DNA of 64,000 bases from Sphaerisporangium sp040683095. GTDB taxonomy: Bacteria > Actinomycetota > Actinomycetes > Streptosporangiales > Streptosporangiaceae. Positions within the stretch are counted from its first letter, which is position 1. The number at the start of each line of letters is the position of its first letter. Made by a program: the position numbers and the translations under genes. Below the pieces are notes generated by a model, which saw only the letters and a program-made list of their open reading frames with translations, did not search any database and was not told the origin of the DNA. This document shows positions 16,384-24,364 of the stretch, piece after piece. The DNA is taken from assembly GCF_040683095.1 (NCBI RefSeq), contig NZ_JBFBCI010000002.1, positions 248,001-312,000 of the forward strand, in the 5' to 3' direction.

Positions 16384-17648
16384 GCCAGGTCTTCCAGGAC
16401 TGCGGCCAGGGCGAAGACGCCCGTCACGCAGTCGCCGGTCTCGGCGTGCTCGGCCGGGCTGTGGCTGACGCCGGTCGGGTTGCGGACGAACAACATCGCG
16501 GCCGGGACCGAGGCCGACAGGACGCCCGCGTCGTGGCCCGCGCCGGTCGGGAGCGCGGGGACGCCGCCGAGCGCGGCGGAGATCCGGTCGCGCAGAGCGT
16601 CGCCGAACTCGACGAGCGGCGTCGAAGACTCGGTCACGACCTCAACACGGACGTCGTGCAGGCCGGCCGCGCGGCGGGCGGCGGCGCCGATCTCCTTCAC
16701 CATCCGGGTGACGGTGGTCTCGTCCGGGGCGCGGCAGTCCAGCCAGGCGTCGACCCGCGAGGGGATCGCGTTGGTGGCGCCCGGTTCGACGCGCACCTTG
16801 CCGAACGTGGCCAGCCCGCCGAACCGCTCGGCCATCCCCCGGGCCGCGAGCACGGTCGAGGCGAACGGCTGCATGGGGTCGTGCCGGTCGGCGAGGCGGG
16901 TCGTCCCCGCGTGGTCGGCCACCCCGTGGAAGGTGCACCGCCACCGGCCGTGCGGCCAGATCGCACTCGCCACGCCGACCCGCGCGCCGAGGTCGTCCAG
17001 GGCGCGTCCCTGCTCGACGTGCATTTCCACGAATGAACCGATGCGTTCCAGGGCCCGCTCGTCGCGGCCGAGTGCGTCCGGGTCGGCGTCAGCGGCGCGC
17101 ATCGCCTCGGCCAGGGTCACCCCGTCGCCGTCGCGCAGGGCGCGGGCGTCGTCCGGGGTGAGCACGCCGGTAAGCAGGCGGCTGCCGACGCACGCCACGC
17201 CGAAGCGGGCACCCTCCTCGTCGGCGAAGTCCACCACCGCGATCGGCCGCGCGGGCTCTACACCGCGCTCGCGCAGAACGTCGATCGCGAGGAAGGCCGA
17301 GACCACGCCGAGCGGCCCGTCGAAGGCCCCGCCGCCGGGGACGCTGTCCAAGTGGCTGCCCGTGACGACCGCGCCGGGGCCTGGGGTTCCCCACCAGGCC
17401 CAGAGGTTGCCGTTGCGGTCCTGCTCACACGCCATGTCACGCCGGGCGGCCTGCTCGCGGAACCAGGCACGCAAGGCGAGGTCGGCCGGAGTCCAGGCGA
17501 ACCGGTGGTAGCCGCCGGCTCCCCCGCCGCCGATTCCGGCCAGCGTGCCCCATTCCCGCTCGAAGGCCATCCGCACGGACGCCACCTGACCATGGCCCTC
17601 CGCCTCGTCCAGGTACGCGGGGACGGGTGCCGCGGGGCGTTGGATCAT
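16374..17648 (-). CDS. M20-family amidohydrolase (allantoate/carbamoyl amidohydrolase type) inside the hut operon
   Basis: A 424-residue Zn-peptidase-fold hydrolase of the allantoate amidohydrolase/N-carbamoyl-amino-acid hydrolase group. Metal ligands are visible in TGSHLDSVPGGGAFDGPLG, DEEGARF and FVEMHVEQG, and the C-terminal GVSHSPAEH completes the site. The start (17648) overlaps the hutU stop as ATGA and the stop overlaps the hutF start by 10 bases, so it is translated with the hut enzymes. In this pathway the missing step after HutF is cleavage of N-formyl-L-glutamate, chemically close to N-carbamoyl hydrolysis. A role as a HutG substitute is therefore inferred; the family assignment alone would say allantoate amidohydrolase. 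Streptomyces hut loci have, to my knowledge, the same insert. Confidence 0.85.
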   Translation of the reverse strand: MIQRPAAPVPAYLDEAEGHGQVASVRMAFEREWGTLAGIGGGGAGGYHRFAWTPADLALRAWFREQAARRDMACEQDRNGNLWAWWGTPGPGAVVTGSHLDSVPGGGAFDGPLGVVSAFLAIDVLRERGVEPARPIAVVDFADEEGARFGVACVGSRLLTGVLTPDDARALRDGDGVTLAEAMRAADADPDALGRDERALERIGSFVEMHVEQGRALDDLGARVGVASAIWPHGRWRCTFHGVADHAGTTRLADRHDPMQPFASTVLAARGMAERFGGLATFGKVRVEPGATNAIPSRVDAWLDCRAPDETTVTRMVKEIGAAARRAAGLHDVRVEVVTESSTPLVEFGDALRDRISAALGGVPALPTGAGHDAGVLSASVPAAMLFVRNPTGVSHSPAEHAETGDCVTGVFALAAVLEDLACR

Positions 17649-19315
17649 CGCGCTTCCCCAGATGCCATCGGGATCGGCACGCCGCGCTCCCCGGCGACCT
17701 CCGCCGCCCTGTCGTACCCGGCGTCGACGTGCCGGATGACGCCCATGCCCGGGTCGTTGGTCAGCACGCGCTCCAGCTTCCGCGCCGCCAGCTCGGTGCC
17801 GTCGGCGACGGCGACCTGCCCGGCGTGGATGGAACGGCCGATGCCGACCCCGCCGCCGTGGTGGATCGACACCCAGGACGCGCCGGAGGCGACGTTGACC
17901 ATGGCGTTCAGCAGCGGCCAGTCGGCGATGGCGTCGGAACCGTCCAGCATCCCCTCGGTCTCGCGGTACGGCGAGGCGACCGACCCGCAGTCGAGGTGGT
18001 CGCGGCCGATGGCGAGCGGTGCGCTCAGCTCCCCGGAGGCGACCATCTCGTTGAACCGCAGGCCCGCCTTGTCCCGCTCGCCGTACCCGAGCCAGCAGAT
18101 GCGCGCGGGCAACCCCTGGAAGGCGACGCGCTCGCCGGCCAGCTTGATCCAGCGGGCCAGGGACTCGTTCTCCGGGAACAGCTCCAGGATCGCCCGGTCG
18201 GTCGCGGCGATGTCGCGCGGGTCGCCCGACAGCGCGGCCCAGCGGAACGGGCCCCGGCCCTCGCAGAACAGCGGACGGATGTAGGCGGGCACGAACCCGG
18301 GGAAGTCGAACGCCCGCGTGTAACCCGCCAGCTTGGCCTCGCCGCGGATCGAGTTGCCGTAGTCGAAGACCTCGGCGCCCTTGTCCAGGAAGCCGACCAT
18401 GGCCTCGACGTGCCGGGCCATCGACGCGCGGGCGCGCTCGGTGAAGCCCGCCGGGTCCTTGGCGGCCTCGTCGCGCATGTCCTCGAACGCCATGCCGGAC
18501 GGCAGGTACGACAGCGGGTCGTGCGCCGAGGTCTGGTCGGTGACCACGTCGATGGGGGCGTCCATGGCGAGCAGCCGGGGCAGCACGTCGGCCGCGTTGC
18601 CGAGCAGGCCGATCGACAGGGGCCGGCGAGCGTCCCGGGCCTCGACGGCGAGGCGCAGGGCGTCGTCCAGGTCCTCGGCCTCGACGTCGAGGTAGCGGTG
18701 CTCGATGCGGCGGGCGATGCGCGAGGGGTCGCACTCGACGCAGATCACGACGCCGTCGTTCATGGTCACCGCCAGCGGCTGGGCACCGCCCATGCCGCCG
18801 AGCCCGGCGGTGAGGGTGATCGTCCCGGCCAGGCTGCCGCCGAACCGCTTGGCCGCGACGGCGGCGAAGGTCTCGTAGGTGCCCTGCAGGATGCCCTGGG
18901 TGCCGATGTAGATCCACGACCCGGCGGTCATCTGGCCGTACATCGTGAGCCCGGCGGCCTCCAGGCGCCGGAACTCCTCCCAGCTCGCCCAGTCGGGCAC
19001 CAGGTTGGAGTTGGCGATCAGCACGCGCGGCGCCCACTCGTGGGTGCGCATCACGCCGACCGGACGGCCCGACTGCACGAGCAGCGTCTCGTCCTGCTCC
19101 AGGCCGCGCAGCGTGCGGGCAATGGCGTCGAAGGAAGGCCAGTCCCGCGCGGCCTTGCCGGTTCCTCCGTACACGACCAGCTTGTCCGGATGCTCGGCCA
19201 CCTCGGGGTCGAGGTTGTTGTGCAGCATCCGGAACGCGGCCTCCTGCTGCCACCCCCGGCACGACAAATCCGTCCCCCGCGGCGCGCGGATGACCCGCCC
19301 GGCGTCCTCACTCAT
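17645..19315 (-). CDS. hutU: Urocanate hydratase HutU
   Basis: A 556-residue NAD-dependent lyase that hydrates urocanate to imidazolonepropionate. Sequence is highly typical: 'GWQQEAAFRMLHNNLDPEVAE', 'YGGTGKAARDW', 'TAGLGGMGGAQPLAVTMN', and 'FCEGRGPFRWAALSGDP' near the active-site Cys. Start taken at ATG 19315, with GAGGAGGGGACGAGCG in front; an in-frame start at 19333 lies upstream of that ribosome-binding site and is unlikely. It is the first enzyme gene of the operon. Its leader contains 80-bp tandem repeats. Confidence 0.95.
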   Translation of the reverse strand: MSEDAGRVIRAPRGTDLSCRGWQQEAAFRMLHNNLDPEVAEHPDKLVVYGGTGKAARDWPSFDAIARTLRGLEQDETLLVQSGRPVGVMRTHEWAPRVLIANSNLVPDWASWEEFRRLEAAGLTMYGQMTAGSWIYIGTQGILQGTYETFAAVAAKRFGGSLAGTITLTAGLGGMGGAQPLAVTMNDGVVICVECDPSRIARRIEHRYLDVEAEDLDDALRLAVEARDARRPLSIGLLGNAADVLPRLLAMDAPIDVVTDQTSAHDPLSYLPSGMAFEDMRDEAAKDPAGFTERARASMARHVEAMVGFLDKGAEVFDYGNSIRGEAKLAGYTRAFDFPGFVPAYIRPLFCEGRGPFRWAALSGDPRDIAATDRAILELFPENESLARWIKLAGERVAFQGLPARICWLGYGERDKAGLRFNEMVASGELSAPLAIGRDHLDCGSVASPYRETEGMLDGSDAIADWPLLNAMVNVASGASWVSIHHGGGVGIGRSIHAGQVAVADGTELAARKLERVLTNDPGMGVIRHVDAGYDRAAEVAGERGVPIPMASGEAR

Positions 19316-19335
19316 CGCTCGTCCCCTCCTCACTC

Positions 19336-19408
19336 GGCGGGCACGCCCGTCGGCCGCCCACCGGTCCTCTCGTGTCGTTACCTGGCGGGCACGCCCGGCG
19401 GGCCGCCC
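19336..19408. repeat. Direct repeat of ~25 bp in the hutU leader
   Basis: GGCGGGCACGCCCG followed by a GGCCGCCC core occurs at 19336-19360 and again at 19384-19408, 48 bases apart. It lies directly upstream of the hutU ribosome-binding site. Confidence 0.5.
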
Positions 19409-19431
19409 GCTCGTCGTCTTCCGTCGTTCTC

Positions 19432-19594
19432 CGGTCGTCTTCCCTGGTCAACACCGTTCCCGGCCAATCCCCGAGGTCGTTTTCCCCAGTCAAGGCGGTC
19501 CGGTCGTTCTCGGGTCGTCTTCCCTGGTCAACACCGTTTCCGGCCAATCCCCGAGGTCGTTTCCCCGGTCAAGGCCATCCGGTCGTTCCCCGGC
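19432..19594. repeat. Two 80-bp tandem repeats upstream of hutU
   Basis: The segment with TCCCTGGTCAACACCGTT recurs at exactly 80 bases (19441 and 19521), with the following CGGCCAATCCCCGAGGTCGT also repeated. Within each unit, on the hut coding strand, a TTGACC/T-x-GGGAA-x-ACGACC-like motif occurs twice, giving four half-units about 40 bases apart. No gene is seen in 19316-19632; this is the space between the RpiR-type regulator and hutU. Confidence 0.7.
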
Positions 19595-19632
19595 CCGTCC
19601 CGGGACCTCCCGCCGAGGGGACCTCCAGCCGC

Positions 19633-20577
19633 TCACTCGGTGAGGAACAGCCGGCGTTCGGCGGCGCTGCTCTCGAACTCCTCGATCGACGCCTGTTCCC
19701 GGGTCGGCAGCGCGTCGACCATCGCCTGCACGAGCAGCGTGCACAGCACGCTCGGCGCCGCCTGCGAGTCGAAGGCGAACTGCGAACTCACCGGGGCCGT
19801 CAGGACGGCGTCGGCGTGCTCGGCCAGCGCGCCCACCGCGTGGTCGCTGACGAGCGCCACCCGCAACCCCGCCCGCCGCGCCCAGACGAGCCCGTCGCGC
19901 AGCTCGCGCGGGTAGCGGGGCAGGCCGAAGGCGAGCGTCCACTCGGCTCCGGCGTCCCTGGCCCGGGTCAGCCCGTCCTCCAGCGTCGACCCCGGCGCGT
20001 CGAGCACCCGCACGTCCGGGTGCGCCTTGGCCGCCAACTGGCCGAACAGCCGTGCCAGCGGCGCGGACACCCGCAACCCGACGACGGGCAACGGCCGCGA
20101 CGCCGCCAGGGCCGCCGCCACCTGGGTGAGTCTGCGGGTGTCGGCCAGCGAGTCGCGCAGCAGTTCCAGGTTGCGGATCTCGGAGTCGACCATGGCCTGG
20201 ACCGGGTTCGACACGACCGGCACGGCGTCCGGGCCCCTGCCGTCCCGCAGCGCGGCCCGCAGGTCGTCGCGGAACTCGGGGAAACCGGCGTACCCGAGCG
20301 CGACGGCGAAACGCGTCACCGACGGCTGGCTGATGCCGACCGCCTCGGCGAGGTCGTTCCCGGTGAGGAACACCGCGTCCTCCGGCCGCTCCAGCAGATG
20401 CCGCGCGATCCGCCGCTGCGCCGGCGACAGCCGATGCCCCTCGAAGATCTCCCTAAGCCGCCCCGCCACCCGCGACCCGTCCTCCGAGGCGACCGCGACT
20501 CCCTGCTCGACCGGCCCGCTCACCCGAGCCGCCCCCCGGACCGAGCCGTGCCCCGGAGCGCATTCACCCGTCACCAT
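19633..20577 (-). CDS. MurR/RpiR-family transcriptional regulator (candidate hut regulator)
   Basis: A 314-residue regulator: N-terminal RpiR-type HTH (residues ~35-110, 'LSPAQRRIARHLLERPEDAVFLTG', 'LAEAVGISQPSVTRFAVALGY') and a C-terminal SIS sugar-isomerase-like domain (~135-290). RpiR proteins usually sense phosphosugars, but actinobacterial hut operons often have a member next to them, so a histidine/urocanate role is inferred from position. It is in the same direction as hutU, 318 bases upstream. Start ATG 20577 borders a TGAA-N8-TTCA palindrome; later GTG starts are possible because the first ~25 residues are not conserved. Confidence 0.85.
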   Translation of the reverse strand: MVTGECAPGHGSVRGAARVSGPVEQGVAVASEDGSRVAGRLREIFEGHRLSPAQRRIARHLLERPEDAVFLTGNDLAEAVGISQPSVTRFAVALGYAGFPEFRDDLRAALRDGRGPDAVPVVSNPVQAMVDSEIRNLELLRDSLADTRRLTQVAAALAASRPLPVVGLRVSAPLARLFGQLAAKAHPDVRVLDAPGSTLEDGLTRARDAGAEWTLAFGLPRYPRELRDGLVWARRAGLRVALVSDHAVGALAEHADAVLTAPVSSQFAFDSQAAPSVLCTLLVQAMVDALPTREQASIEEFESSAAERRLFLTE

Positions 20578-20592
20578 GAATGCATAGTTTCA
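20577..20592. promoter_or_regulatory. Candidate operator at the start of the RpiR-type gene
   Basis: TGAATGCATAGTTTCA: half-sites TGAA and TTCA around 8 bases, an A+T-rich island in GC-rich surroundings, touching the start codon of the regulator. This would fit autoregulation. Prediction by eye only. Confidence 0.35.
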
Positions 20593-20884
20593 TACAGCGA
20601 GGCCACTGCATAGACCAATGCCAGTTGGCACGGCAGCGCCCGCGATGGCGCCGTAGATGCCGAATGCCTTGGCGCGCTCCTTGGCGTCGGTGGACATCAC
20701 CGCGAGCAGCGCGCCGAACGCGCCCTGAAGCGCGCGGGCACCGAGGAGCATGGCCACCTTGGCCGAGGCCCCGCCGATCGCGGAGGCGGCGGCGAAGCCG
20801 ATCAGGTCGGCCGTGAAGGCGCGTTTGCGGCCCCACAGGTCCGAGATACGGCCGCCGAACAGGAGAAGCCCGCCGAAGGCGAGG
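20590..20884 (-). pseudogene. MFS transporter (DHA2 type) fragment
   Basis: About 95 residues matching transmembrane helices 2-5 of a 14-TMS drug/proton antiporter: LAFGGLLLFGGRISDLWGRK (with the motif-A GRxxDxxGRK), 'LLGARALQGAFGALLA' and 'KERAKAFGIYGAIAGAA'. The N-terminal helix, the rest of the transporter, and a short piece after GALLA are missing. It runs into an unrelated tail at about 20625. Non-functional remnant between the hut regulator and a WhiJ-like locus. Confidence 0.75.
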
Positions 20885-20947
20885 ACGTGCGCCCTCGCCT
20901 TCGCACGGGCACGACGACGCGAGGAGCCGGAGGGCGCCGCCCCGTCA

Positions 20948-21334
20948 CTACGCCTCCAGCTCGATCCGCTCGAAGATGTCGGCGTCGGTCTCCCGCTGCC
21001 ACTCCGGCATCTCGTCCCAGTCGGCGACATAGGAGGGCTTGGGGTCCGGGAAATGCCGGTAGATCTGCGCGATCCAGCACAACGCCACGAAACGGCCCTT
21101 CTGCGCCCGGGTCAGCCGAGCCGCGGCACCTCCGCTGACCGTGATGAACTCCCGCACCTGCCCGTACACCGCCGCCGCAGCCTGACGCTCCCACTCGGGA
21201 GTCTCCTCCCATGGCGCGACATATCCCGCCTTCGGCTCGCCCGGGTAGTGCTTGCGTACCCCGGAGATCCACGCTTCGCGGAACACGCGTCCCTGATCGT
21301 TCTGCACAGGCGGTCCTCTCGTACGGTCGTCCAT
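20948..21334 (-). CDS. Hypothetical protein with an internally duplicated motif
   Basis: A 128-residue soluble protein of unknown function. Two stretches are alike: residues ~30-64 (YPGEPKAGYVAPWEETPEWE...) and ~93-127 (FPDPKPSYVADWDEMPEWQ...), each an aromatic/proline-rich segment YVAxW-E/D-E-x-PEW followed by an acidic-aromatic helix. This looks like a duplicated small domain. It is transcribed in the same direction as the neighbouring DUF397-XRE pair, 74 bases further on, so it may belong to that regulatory locus. No signal peptide or catalytic motif is seen. Confidence 0.65.
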   Translation of the reverse strand: MDDRTRGPPVQNDQGRVFREAWISGVRKHYPGEPKAGYVAPWEETPEWERQAAAAVYGQVREFITVSGGAAARLTRAQKGRFVALCWIAQIYRHFPDPKPSYVADWDEMPEWQRETDADIFERIELEA

Positions 21335-21408
21335 ATCCTGCTACCACGACGTCCGCACAGCCATGCGCACCACGCGGCCCAGAGTGAAGCCGCCGCGCCA
21401 CCGAACGG

Positions 21409-21615
21409 CTAAGGCGCGAGGCCGTCGGTTCTCAGGTGGTCCAGGAAGGCCTTCCATTCGCTACGACCGAACCGGAGGATGGGGCCTCCAGGCCTCTTGG
21501 AATCCCTGAGCGCAATGGTGTCGTCGATCTTCGCGATCTCCACGCAGTCGTTTCCACCACCGCTGAAGCTGCTCTTCCACCAGGACACGCCAACAAGGTC
21601 GAACTGGTCGGGCAC
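21409..21615 (-). CDS. DUF397 protein (WhiJ-locus partner)
   Basis: A 68-residue protein with the full DUF397 pattern: 'VSWWKSSFSGGGNDCVEIA', 'IALRDSKRPGGPILRF' and 'EWKAFLDHLR'. These small proteins accompany XRE-DUF5753 regulators all over actinomycete genomes (WhiJ-type loci of Streptomyces) and are thought to modulate them. The GTG start overlaps the stop of the regulator by one base (TAGTG), so the two are translationally coupled. Confidence 0.88.
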   Translation of the reverse strand: MPDQFDLVGVSWWKSSFSGGGNDCVEIAKIDDTIALRDSKRPGGPILRFGRSEWKAFLDHLRTDGLAP

Positions 21616-22463
21616 TACAACTCCTCAGCCGCTGCCGCGATCACCTTCGCGGTCTCCTCGACGTCCAGCGCGAGTTCACAGATGCGCTCGAACAAGAGCG
21701 TATAGCGCTGGACTTCCTCGACACTCTCCAAATAGAGGTCGCCCATGGCTCCCTCAACGTAGGCGACGTCAGGGGCGTGCTCTTCAGGGAATTGGAACAG
21801 GACGAACGGACCCTCGATCGCCGCGTGCGCCCCAGCACCGAACGGAATGATCCGGATGGCGACATCCGGTCGGCCATCGATCTCGGTAAGCCGTCGCAAT
21901 TGGGCCCGCATGGTCGAGGGTCCACCGACCGGCCGCCGTACCACGGCCTCGTTGAGGAGACAGACGAGCTGCGGACTGTGGTCACGATCGAGGACGGCGA
22001 GTTGGCGTGCCATGCGGGCTTCGACGCGACGCTCGGTCTCTTCAGGGGGCAATCCTGGCCGGACAGCGGTGATGACCGCGCGAGCGTACTCGCTGGTTTG
22101 GAGCAGCCCTGGTACCAGCTCAGATTGGTATACGCGTAGCAGGGATGCGGCGTCTTCCAAAGCGACGAAGGACCCGGTGAACACGTCACTGTAGGGAGTC
22201 CACCAGCCTCGGCGCCGGGCATCTCGGGCGAGTTGGATGAGCGCATCGCGCTGCGGGCTCGCCACGCCGTACAGGTCGAGTAGCTCTTTAACGTCGACCC
22301 AGTCGACGCGCGGACTTCGCGCGTTCTCCAGCCGGAACAACTTACTGGAGTGCCAGCCCATCTCGGCGGCGACCTGCTCCTGCGTGAGGCCGGCTTTCAG
22401 GCGTAGCTCTCGCAGGGACTGGGCGAGACGCCGCTGCCTGACAGTGGGGATGTGATCCGCCAT
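21615..22463 (-). CDS. XRE-family regulator with DUF5753 domain (WhiJ-like)
   Basis: A 282-residue DNA-binding protein. The N-terminal Cro/C1 HTH covers residues ~10-66 ('LAQSLRELRLKAGLTQEQVA' and 'WHSSKLFRLENARSPRVDW'); the rest is DUF5753, with the typical 'WWTPYSDVFTGSFVALEDAA', 'VPGLLQTSEYARAVI' and 'VAYVEGAMGDLYLE'. WhiJ-type proteins act in development and antibiotic control of streptomycetes. Start ATG 22463 has GGAGCGG in front; a TTG at 22478 precedes that site and is unlikely. A perfect inverted repeat 46 bases upstream is a candidate operator. DUF397 and HATPase genes flank it. Confidence 0.9.
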   Translation of the reverse strand: MADHIPTVRQRRLAQSLRELRLKAGLTQEQVAAEMGWHSSKLFRLENARSPRVDWVDVKELLDLYGVASPQRDALIQLARDARRRGWWTPYSDVFTGSFVALEDAASLLRVYQSELVPGLLQTSEYARAVITAVRPGLPPEETERRVEARMARQLAVLDRDHSPQLVCLLNEAVVRRPVGGPSTMRAQLRRLTEIDGRPDVAIRIIPFGAGAHAAIEGPFVLFQFPEEHAPDVAYVEGAMGDLYLESVEEVQRYTLLFERICELALDVEETAKVIAAAAEEL

Positions 22464-22508
22464 GACATTCCGCTCCAAATGGGTGATATCTAGCCGACTT
22501 ACAGGGCC

Positions 22509-22528
22509 TGCAAGTTACATGGCTTGCA
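22509..22528. promoter_or_regulatory. Candidate operator of WhiJ-like locus 1
   Basis: TGCAAG and CTTGCA, perfectly inverted around 8 bases, lie upstream of the XRE gene and between it and the divergent HATPase operon. The second WhiJ-like locus has a comparable pair of TGCA-containing sites. No gene is seen in 22464-22743. Confidence 0.45.
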
Positions 22529-22743
22529 ACACAGGCACCAGTGCGTCACACTGCGTATCGCATGGTTCCACAGATCGTTACCCCTGAAGGCCGGATCTCC
22601 GGAAGCGAGCACAGCCATGGGTCCGATATGCGATCGGCCTTCCCCGACGTCGAACGAGGAGAAGGTCATCTCATTGCGATGTACTACGACGGCGGGCGCA
22701 CAGCCCAGCCCGAATCCAGAGCGGCCCGAAGCGGTCCTCCGAG

Positions 22744-22986
22744 GTGCGGTACACCCTGCCGGCATGGCTTGCATGGGGCCTGCACCGGGCTGACCGCACG
22801 GCCATACTCGTCGTCCGACGCCAGAGCGAACCGGTGCTCTACCTGGAGCGCGGCGACGGGCACAAGGTAGCCGTTCTGGCCATCGAACGGGGTGACCAGT
22901 GGTTTTTCGTCTGGGGTCCGGAGATGGACGTACCGGCCGAGCGGCAGTCCACTACCGTAGAGACGATCGCGCAGGCGGTGGCGTGA
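22744..22986 (+). CDS. Small protein preceding the HATPase gene, hypothetical
   Basis: An 80-residue protein, starting at GTG 22744 with 'RYTLPAWLAWGLHRADRTA' and followed by a beta-rich part (AILVVRRQSEPVLYLERGD, KVAVLAIERGDQWFFVWGP). No known domain. Its stop overlaps the ATG of the HATPase gene (TGATG), so they are made together. In WhiJ-type loci such a small frame beside the ATPase gene is common. Confidence 0.65.
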   Translation: MRYTLPAWLAWGLHRADRTAILVVRRQSEPVLYLERGDGHKVAVLAIERGDQWFFVWGPEMDVPAERQSTTVETIAQAVA

Positions 22987-23429
22987 TGAACTCCCCCATC
23001 GTCATCGGAGCGCTGACCGTCCCCGGCTCTGCGCAGAACATTGCAGAAGCCCGCCGCTTCCTAGTGAAACTTCTCGGTGCGGACCACCAGGACATCGAGG
23101 CCGGCAGGCTTCTCCTCAGCGAACTGATCGGAAACAGCATCCGCCACAGTGCCAGCGGGCGAGGGGGCTCGGTGACCGTCGCCGTGCTCGACGTCGACGG
23201 CGCCCTGCGTGTCGAAGTGGCCGACGGTGGCGGCGAGACCGTCCCCTGCCTGTGTTCAAGAGGAATGCTCCTGGAATCAGGGCGCGGCATGAAGCTCGTC
23301 GACGTCATGGCGACGCGATGGGGATTCACCCGCGACTCCAGGGCGAGCACCACGACATGGTTCGAACTCGGCAACACCTGGAACCCATCCTCGGAAGCAC
23401 GGCGGACTATCGATCGCTCCGGTGAGTGA
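22986..23429 (+). CDS. HATPase (anti-sigma-factor-like ATP-binding) protein
   Basis: A 147-residue GHKL-fold protein. The N-box is LLSELIGNSIRHSASGRGG, the G1 box is VEVADGGG and the G2 box GRGMKLVDVM, as in SpoIIAB/RsbW-like kinases and AbaA-like proteins of WhiJ clusters. These proteins bind ATP and may phosphorylate or sequester a partner. No separate sigma or anti-anti-sigma gene lies beside it. It is translationally coupled to the preceding 80-residue gene and divergent from the XRE-DUF397 pair. Confidence 0.85.
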   Translation: MNSPIVIGALTVPGSAQNIAEARRFLVKLLGADHQDIEAGRLLLSELIGNSIRHSASGRGGSVTVAVLDVDGALRVEVADGGGETVPCLCSRGMLLESGRGMKLVDVMATRWGFTRDSRASTTTWFELGNTWNPSSEARRTIDRSGE

Positions 23430-23452
23430 CGCCGCCCCTCTACTCGACCGAA

Positions 23453-23491
23453 GGTGTCTGATCGACCACCTGTACGGCCGAATCAGACACC
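23453..23491. terminator. Inverted repeat after the HATPase gene
   Basis: GGTGTCTGAT and ATCAGACACC, a perfect 10-bp stem with a 19-base loop, 23 bases after the stop. It may be a terminator or the terminal repeat of the decayed insertion element that follows. Confidence 0.5.
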
Positions 23492-23498
23492 GGGCCGG

Positions 23499-24029
23499 TC
23501 AGTCGCGGGCCACGCCAAGTACGGCGGAGTTGGTGGCGAGGAACAGCGGGGTGCCTCGTTCGGGGACAGCGATCCGCCGACTGCGGCCAACCTGCGGAGT
23601 CATGGACGATGGGTCCTGCTCACCACCGTGGGGATGCTCTGGACAGGGGGTCCAGGGATGGCTCCGAACAGGTAGGCGGACTCCTCCAGCGTGATTCCAG
23701 TGGGACGAGCGCGGCGATCGTCGAGCCGTACATCGCCGCGCTCGCCGCGCTGTCAGGAGGAACACCGCCCCTTCGTGGGGGTCGGCGTGTGGGTAGTCGG
23801 GTGGAAGATCGCTCCCGCGGCGTCTTGTACAGGGTTGCGGCGCATCAGGTGGACGACCACGGCACTGAATCTGCCAGGTCGAGCACAGACGGTCACCCGC
23901 CGGGTCGGGCCACGTCGCCGATCTTCGCCGCACGCGCGCGGTGAGTGTCAGAAGCTGTCCGATCGTCAAGCCTGTGAGAGCCGCGTAACGCAACGGTCCC
24001 TCCGCGAATTCTCGATTGCTTGGTGGCAT
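23499..24029 (-). pseudogene. Decayed transposase (IS5-like) remnant
   Basis: Pieces of a DDE transposase can be read on the reverse strand in different frames. 'LRYAALTGLTIGQLLTLTARV' sits near 23,940-24,000. In another frame, 'AVVVHLMRRNPVQDAAGAIFH' around 23,800-23,870 resembles the HTH region of IS5-family transposases. The expected continuation (SQPTVSR-like) is lost. Frames change at least twice, and no DDE catalytic triad can be assembled. The identification rests on short matches by eye. Confidence 0.45.
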
Positions 24030-24364
24030 CGAAATTTTGCGCAGGGGCCGCTTGTATTTCTATGGACAACACGGACATCCGCCGATGTGAATGAGATGTG
24101 GATTACACGCGCAGAGATGTCACTCGTGCGGTTCGGCGTGTTGGTCCCCAGTTAAGCCGGAGCGGGCTTTTGGATAAGCCCTAGATCGTCAATGCAATCC
24201 TTGTAATACAGACCAGCGAAGCGGGGTCTGTACACTCCGACCGTGGCAGGCCGAAGCTACTCATCGGACCCGGATTTCCATCTATGAGATCCGTACTGGC
24301 GCATTGAGGTTATGACTTGCGCCAGGTCGGCATGGCTGACTATGACGGATTGAATGAGCGTATC
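24030..24364. other. Gene-free A+T-richer stretch
   Basis: No frame with coding character is seen. A hairpin, TACAGACC / GGTCTGTA (24207-24232), is the only structure; it could terminate the lipoprotein transcript coming from the right. Composition here is clearly below the window's usual G+C. Confidence 0.4.

Noticed and set aside
19336..19594. CRISPR array
   Set aside because: Only two units of 80 bases with no unique spacers and no cas genes; simple tandem duplication.
15040..19915. Two 760-820-codon forward frames across the hut operon
   Set aside because: They lie antisense to hutF, the M20 gene and hutU, whose homology is unambiguous; composition is that of shadow frames.
20590..20884. 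Functional MFS exporter
   Set aside because: Only about four helices remain and a piece within them is missing.
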